Positions 14,101 to 16,175 of a stretch of DNA of 16,175 bases are shown piece after piece. A program made the translations under genes and the position numbers. The stretch covers positions 36,828 to 53,002 of the forward strand of contig DBTX01000030.1 of NCBI GenBank assembly GCA_002307275.1, in the 5' to 3' direction. The notes below the pieces were generated by a model. It worked only from the letters and a program-made list of their open reading frames with translations, did not search any database and was not told the DNA's origin. Numbering within the stretch: the first letter of the stretch is position 1; every line of letters starts with the position of its first letter. Source of the DNA: Hungateiclostridiaceae bacterium UBA1305. Lineage in GTDB: Bacteria; Bacillota; Clostridia; Acetivibrionales; DTU013.

Positions 14101-15391
14101 GGTCAGCTTCACGGTTAGCAACGGCAGCACTGGCAGTGACTCCGGCTCCGGCAGCGGAAGCAGTTCTTCCTCAGACAACAACATTACCGTTACCACAGAA
14201 AACAATACCACCATCGCTTCGCAAACCTTCACAGCTTCTACTGGCTCTAACGGGATCGCATCAGCCAGCGTGACCAGCTCGCAGATTTCGGAGATGCTCA
14301 CAGCGGCGAGTGAAAAGGCCACAGGGACAAACGCGCAAACCACTCTTACCATTCAGGTTGAGGTGGGCAACGGCGCTACCGGCGTGTCTGTCACCATCCC
14401 CAAAACAGCGGTTTCCTCTTTGAAAGGCGGCGAAGTCAGCTTAACCGTTTCCTCTTCTGTAGCAACCGTCACGTTGGACAGTGCGACGCTTTCTGAAATT
14501 GGAAAGCAGACAAACGGAGACGTTAAAATCACAGCCACAACGGCGGATACCTCCGCGCTCTCTGACGAAAGCAAATCCGCCATCGGCACAAGGCCGGTCT
14601 ACGATCTCAAGATCACCTCTGGCAATACGACAGTTTCAAGCTTCGGCGGCGGTATCGCTACGGTATCGGTTCCTTACACTCCGGCTTCCGGCGAGGATGA
14701 AAACGCAATCGTGGTTTATTACATCAATGCATCCGGCACGCTTGTGATGGTACCCAACTGCGTCTATGAAGCGAAAACCGGCACAGTAACCTTCATCACC
14801 ACCCATTTCTCCACTTACGCTGTGGGCTACAACGCTGTGAGCTTCACTGATGTGTCAAACAGCGCGTGGTATGCGGATTACGTGACCTACCTCGCGGCGC
14901 GGGGCATCGTCGGCGGCAAAAATGGTGCGTTCAGCCCCGACGCAAGCATCACGAGAGCCGAGTTTGTGACCATCCTCTCCAGAATGTCCGGTGACGATCT
15001 GAGCGGTTATACGTCCTCAAGCTTCGCCGATGTGTTCACTGACAATTGGTATTTCGCTGCGGTGCAGTGGGCGTATAAAAACGGCGTCGCTTCCGGTTCG
15101 AAGGGCAAGTTCAATCCGAACGCGAGCATCACCCGTGAGCAGATGGCCGCCATGCTGTACCGCTACACTGAGTACGAGGGTATGGTATCGAATACCGAGG
15201 GCATGTCCGTCCGGGAGTTTACCGACTACGATAACATTTCAAGCTGGGCTCAGGCGCCGATTCAGTGGGCAATTAACAACGGCATAGTTTCCGGCAACAG
15301 CGACGGTACCTTTGCCCCGATGGCCAGCGCTACCCGAGCAGAGGCGGCAAAAATGATCGCGCTGTTATTGAAGGACATGATCGGAAGCTGA
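11147..15391 (+). CDS. C-terminal part of the same surface protein: NHL blades, four 111-aa repeats, three SLH domains
   Basis: Same frame as the preceding part; open from 11051, with first possible start GTG 11147. No ribosome site or signal peptide is seen, so independent translation is doubtful. In whole-gene numbering (8807 = codon 1) it holds further NHL blades (to about 835), a second X2-like domain (842-934), and more blades (940-1330). Then come four Ig/Hydin-like 111-aa repeats (1333-1771), a Ser/Gly linker (SGSGSGSSSSSDN), a beta-rich module (about 1795-2010), and three SLH domains (2013-2190; FTDVSNSAWYADYVTYLAAR, FADVFTDNWYFAAVQWAYKN, ISSWAQAPIQWAINNGIVSG). SLH domains bind pyruvylated cell-wall polysaccharide and anchor S-layer-type proteins. 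Intact, it would be a 2,194-codon anchored protein with a propeller and a long stalk. Terminators follow at 15554-15672. Confidence 0.82.
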   Translation: MADGSNWGIDMKAGEDYIISFPITDGWMWECVAVDDAGETIYSVSSHSGFNIYKHNRYATNDALPATAAFDLNDNGLNHKALTYTLPDNLGDLLYVSNNLNIVGGSVAYTLNADKTVTIAAAALDTYTVGTTYTLTFQFSSGIYVTSRLIVTDTTSTDAQRSPVAVDNAGNMYHVLFNQHEVLETPVSTGTQWGVDMTAGKTYIVAGSSSSGYVGDGTPSMIESEFCYAEGVNRDETGEVIQPKLLHPTKAACDPDGNLYILEGSSTSDGLSSHRIREVAAKDGVQWGVSMKAGNIYTIVGTGASGSSPADGAVPTETAISMKDMIVDNDGNIFFCTLRGSVYMIPVASGTYYGKPMEAGKIYAVTGDCHAYYIAVGKDGDIYIAHSPDVGFLSDYIQVFAASDHTRYGINMTAGNLYTIGGMTHVSEGTAWRWSGTGSGTIGDIATNVGIGSIYGIAVDADANVYISSNNGKDYISAVNMIAGKDGPQWGQNMTAGHLYTVSGISKKVDGDTAFIMTSVDGLAVTSDGSLYAGVYNYSDFSSVTYLEKPSDGISLSQTTAYTFTGQTTGYSALTPLSITVTNTGNQATGALTAALSGTNSGSFTLSKTSISSIAAGGTDSFTVEPNTGLSAGTYIATVTVSGSNVTSQTFDVSFTVNAASTYGITLSQTAAYTFTEQTTGYSALTPLSITVTNTGSLATGALTAALSGTNASSFTLSMTAISSIAAGGTDSFTVVPSTGLSEGTYTATVTVSGSNVTSQTFGVSFTVSAASTYGISLSQTTAYTFPAQITDYSALTPLSVTVTNTGSQAMGVLTAALSGTNASSFTLSRTAISSIAAGDTGSFTIVPNTGLLAGTYTAAVTVSGSNVTSQSFTVSFTVSAASTYGITLSQTAAYTFTGQTTGYSALTPLSITVTNTGSQATGALNAALSGTNASSFTLYKTSISSIAAGGMGSFTVVPNTGLSAGTYKAAVTVSGSNVTSHFFTVSFTVSNGSTGSDSGSGSGSSSSSDNNITVTTENNTTIASQTFTASTGSNGIASASVTSSQISEMLTAASEKATGTNAQTTLTIQVEVGNGATGVSVTIPKTAVSSLKGGEVSLTVSSSVATVTLDSATLSEIGKQTNGDVKITATTADTSALSDESKSAIGTRPVYDLKITSGNTTVSSFGGGIATVSVPYTPASGEDENAIVVYYINASGTLVMVPNCVYEAKTGTVTFITTHFSTYAVGYNAVSFTDVSNSAWYADYVTYLAARGIVGGKNGAFSPDASITRAEFVTILSRMSGDDLSGYTSSSFADVFTDNWYFAAVQWAYKNGVASGSKGKFNPNASITREQMAAMLYRYTEYEGMVSNTEGMSVREFTDYDNISSWAQAPIQWAINNGIVSGNSDGTFAPMASATRAEAAKMIALLLKDMIGS
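12803..14119 (+). repeat. Four tandem 333-bp coding repeats
   Basis: Units start at 12803, 13136, 13469 and 13802, exactly 333 bases (111 codons) apart; the fourth ends near 14119. Each encodes GI(S/T)LSQT-AYTF through ITVTNTG, ALSGTN, ISSIAAGG, VTVSGSNVTSQ and VSFTV. Nucleotide identity is very high in blocks such as the one around GTCTCCGGCAGCAACGTGAC. The unit resembles ASPM-SPD2-Hydin/choice-of-anchor type Ig modules and should form a rod. Confidence 0.93.
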
Positions 15392-15479
15392 GCGTGAAAG
15401 GTAAAACAGGGATAAAGTCAGACTTGATTAAGAAGCAAATCAATGTCAGCCATATTATGACGTTTGGAAGCGATAAAGG

Positions 15480-15549
15480 TATGTGAGCTCGAATACACTG
15501 TTTTTGTTTCAGCAAATCAAAAGATATCGATTTCGGTAATAAAACACAG
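15480..15549 (+). repeat. 70-bp direct repeat, copy B
   Basis: Second copy of the repeat at 7117-7186 (52/70 identical, same orientation, no gaps). It begins 89 bases after the surface-protein stop and is followed at once by a strong hairpin. The stretch 15392-15702 has no gene: 15392-15479 shows nothing recognisable, and the rest is this repeat and two terminators. Confidence 0.75.
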
Positions 15550-15553
15550 TAAA

Positions 15554-15600
15554 CAAGGTCTATAAAGTCATTTAAACGATTTTATAGACCTTGCTTTTTT
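15554..15600 (+). terminator. Rho-independent terminator of the surface-protein gene
   Basis: CAAGGTCTATAAAGTC (15554-15569) pairs with GATTTTATAGACCTTG (15578-15593), 15 Watson-Crick pairs and one G-U, followed by CTTTTTT. Confidence 0.9.
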
Positions 15601-15630
15601 ACACCATTTGATAATGAAATTGTTGTAATA

Positions 15631-15672
15631 AAATCAACGTACCGATTTGTTCTCGAATCGATACGTTGATTT
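15631..15672. terminator. Hairpin between convergent genes, probably bidirectional terminator
   Basis: AAATCAACGTACCGATT (15631-15647) and AATCGATACGTTGATTT (15656-15672) pair at 16 of 17 positions around an 8-base loop. GGTTTTATT follows on the plus strand and TATTACAAC on the minus strand. It lies 30 bases beyond the stop of the minus-strand collagen-like gene, which it most likely terminates. Confidence 0.75.
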
Positions 15673-15702
15673 GGTTTTATTCTTAGGATCATTTTTATTT
15701 AA

Positions 15703-16175
15703 TCATGGACTTATCTTTTCTATTAATATAGATGCATTACTGTTGATTTGAGTTCCACCAGCCAGAGTTTGCAGCGTAACTGCAGCTGTACTGCTATGGT
15801 TCCTTAAGGTAAACACATCATTAGCTGCAGCAGTAATAATTACAAAACCAGGGTTTGGCTGAGTACCAGCTCCGGAACCATATGTGGCACCTGCAACAGG
15901 AGCGCCATTTTGGAAAAGGGTAAACTGGCTTGGTTCAACACCTGCAACATTAAACCATACAGAATAGTCTCCTGGTGTACCAAGTGCAATAGTAGTTGTT
16001 CCCGGTGCATGTGTAATTGCCCCTAAAATGACACCGTTAGTGTCGAATGCAATATCTGATTCCAATGCTACTACTTGAGCACCCAAATTGTAAATGTAGG
16101 CATATTCGGCTAATCCCAGTGGTCCAGTGGGTCCGGTAGCTCCAGCAGTACCGGCAGCGCCAGCAGCACCAGTGG
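15703..16175 (-). CDS. Collagen-like, BclA-type spore-surface protein (5' part beyond window)
   Basis: The frame is open from the stop at 15703 to the window edge, about 157 codons, so the N-terminus is missing. At the edge it reads collagen-like Gly-X-Y triplets (GAAGAAGTAGATGPTGPLG). Then comes a short hinge (LAEYAYIYNLGAQVVAL) and a beta-rich C-terminal domain (SDIAFDTNGVILGAITHAPG through IVTAAANDVFTLRNHSS-like strands to ILIEKIS). This layout matches BclA-like exosporium proteins of Bacillus and Clostridium, where the C-terminal domain trimerises and the collagen part forms hair-like filaments (family knowledge). A start inside the window at the TTG 16086 is unlikely because the Gly-X-Y frame runs straight through it. 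It implies a spore-former. It converges with the surface-protein gene. Confidence 0.85.
   Translation of the reverse strand, partial: TGAAGAAGTAGATGPTGPLGLAEYAYIYNLGAQVVALESDIAFDTNGVILGAITHAPGTTTIALGTPGDYSVWFNVAGVEPSQFTLFQNGAPVAGATYGSGAGTQPNPGFVIITAAANDVFTLRNHSSTAAVTLQTLAGGTQINSNASILIEKISP

Noticed and set aside
12803..14119. CRISPR-like repetition
   Set aside because: The repeats are 333 bp, directly adjacent and coding, with no short repeat-spacer pattern.

Overview
The window looks like chromosome from a spore-forming, low-GC Gram-positive bacterium of the Clostridia. The evidence is strong Shine-Dalgarno sites (GGAGG/AAAGGA), a perfect sigma-A promoter before a tRNA, an S-layer-homology (SLH) surface protein, an exosporium-type collagen-like protein, and a DUF6115-like protein. 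Genus cannot be told from the sequence alone.

Layout. (1) 1-1063: a two-gene membrane set, a DUF6115-like protein with one membrane segment, a coiled coil and a C-terminal helix-turn-helix, then a 77-aa single-pass protein. (2) 1332-3056: a tight three-gene operon of an SPFH/band-7 membrane protein, an Arc-type ribbon-helix-helix protein, and a GOLPH3/VPS74 (GPP34) homologue. (3) 3169-3399: tRNA-Leu(CAA) with its own consensus promoter and a perfect terminator. (4) About 3474-5438: an IS1634-type insertion sequence, transposase on the minus strand. (5) 5717-6947: a DUF1186/SEC-C gene split by an in-frame TAG, then an 88-aa protein that may be truncated. (6) 6949-7659: a remnant zone with gene fragments, hairpins and one copy of a 70-bp repeat. 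(7) 7660-15391: a visibly GC-richer block (single-line hand counts of 57-67% against about 37% in the DUF1186 region). It holds an unusual HTH-PAS-AraC regulator and a roughly 2,194-codon secreted SLH protein that is interrupted by an in-frame TAA. (8) 15392-15702: the second copy of the 70-bp repeat and two strong terminators. (9) 15703-16175: the C-terminal part of a collagen-like BclA-type protein on the minus strand, running off the window.

How it fits together. The SPFH/RHH/GOLPH3 operon suggests a membrane-organising module, with the RHH protein as its likely regulator. The GC-rich block, bracketed by two 70-bp direct repeats (52/70 identical without gaps), looks like an acquired or duplicated surface-protein cassette with its own regulator. 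Two genes carry single in-frame stops. In the surface protein the stop replaces a tyrosine present at that place in all nine other copies of a repeated motif, so decay, phase-off mutation or sequencing error must be separated. No CRISPR array, rRNA or phage structural genes were seen.
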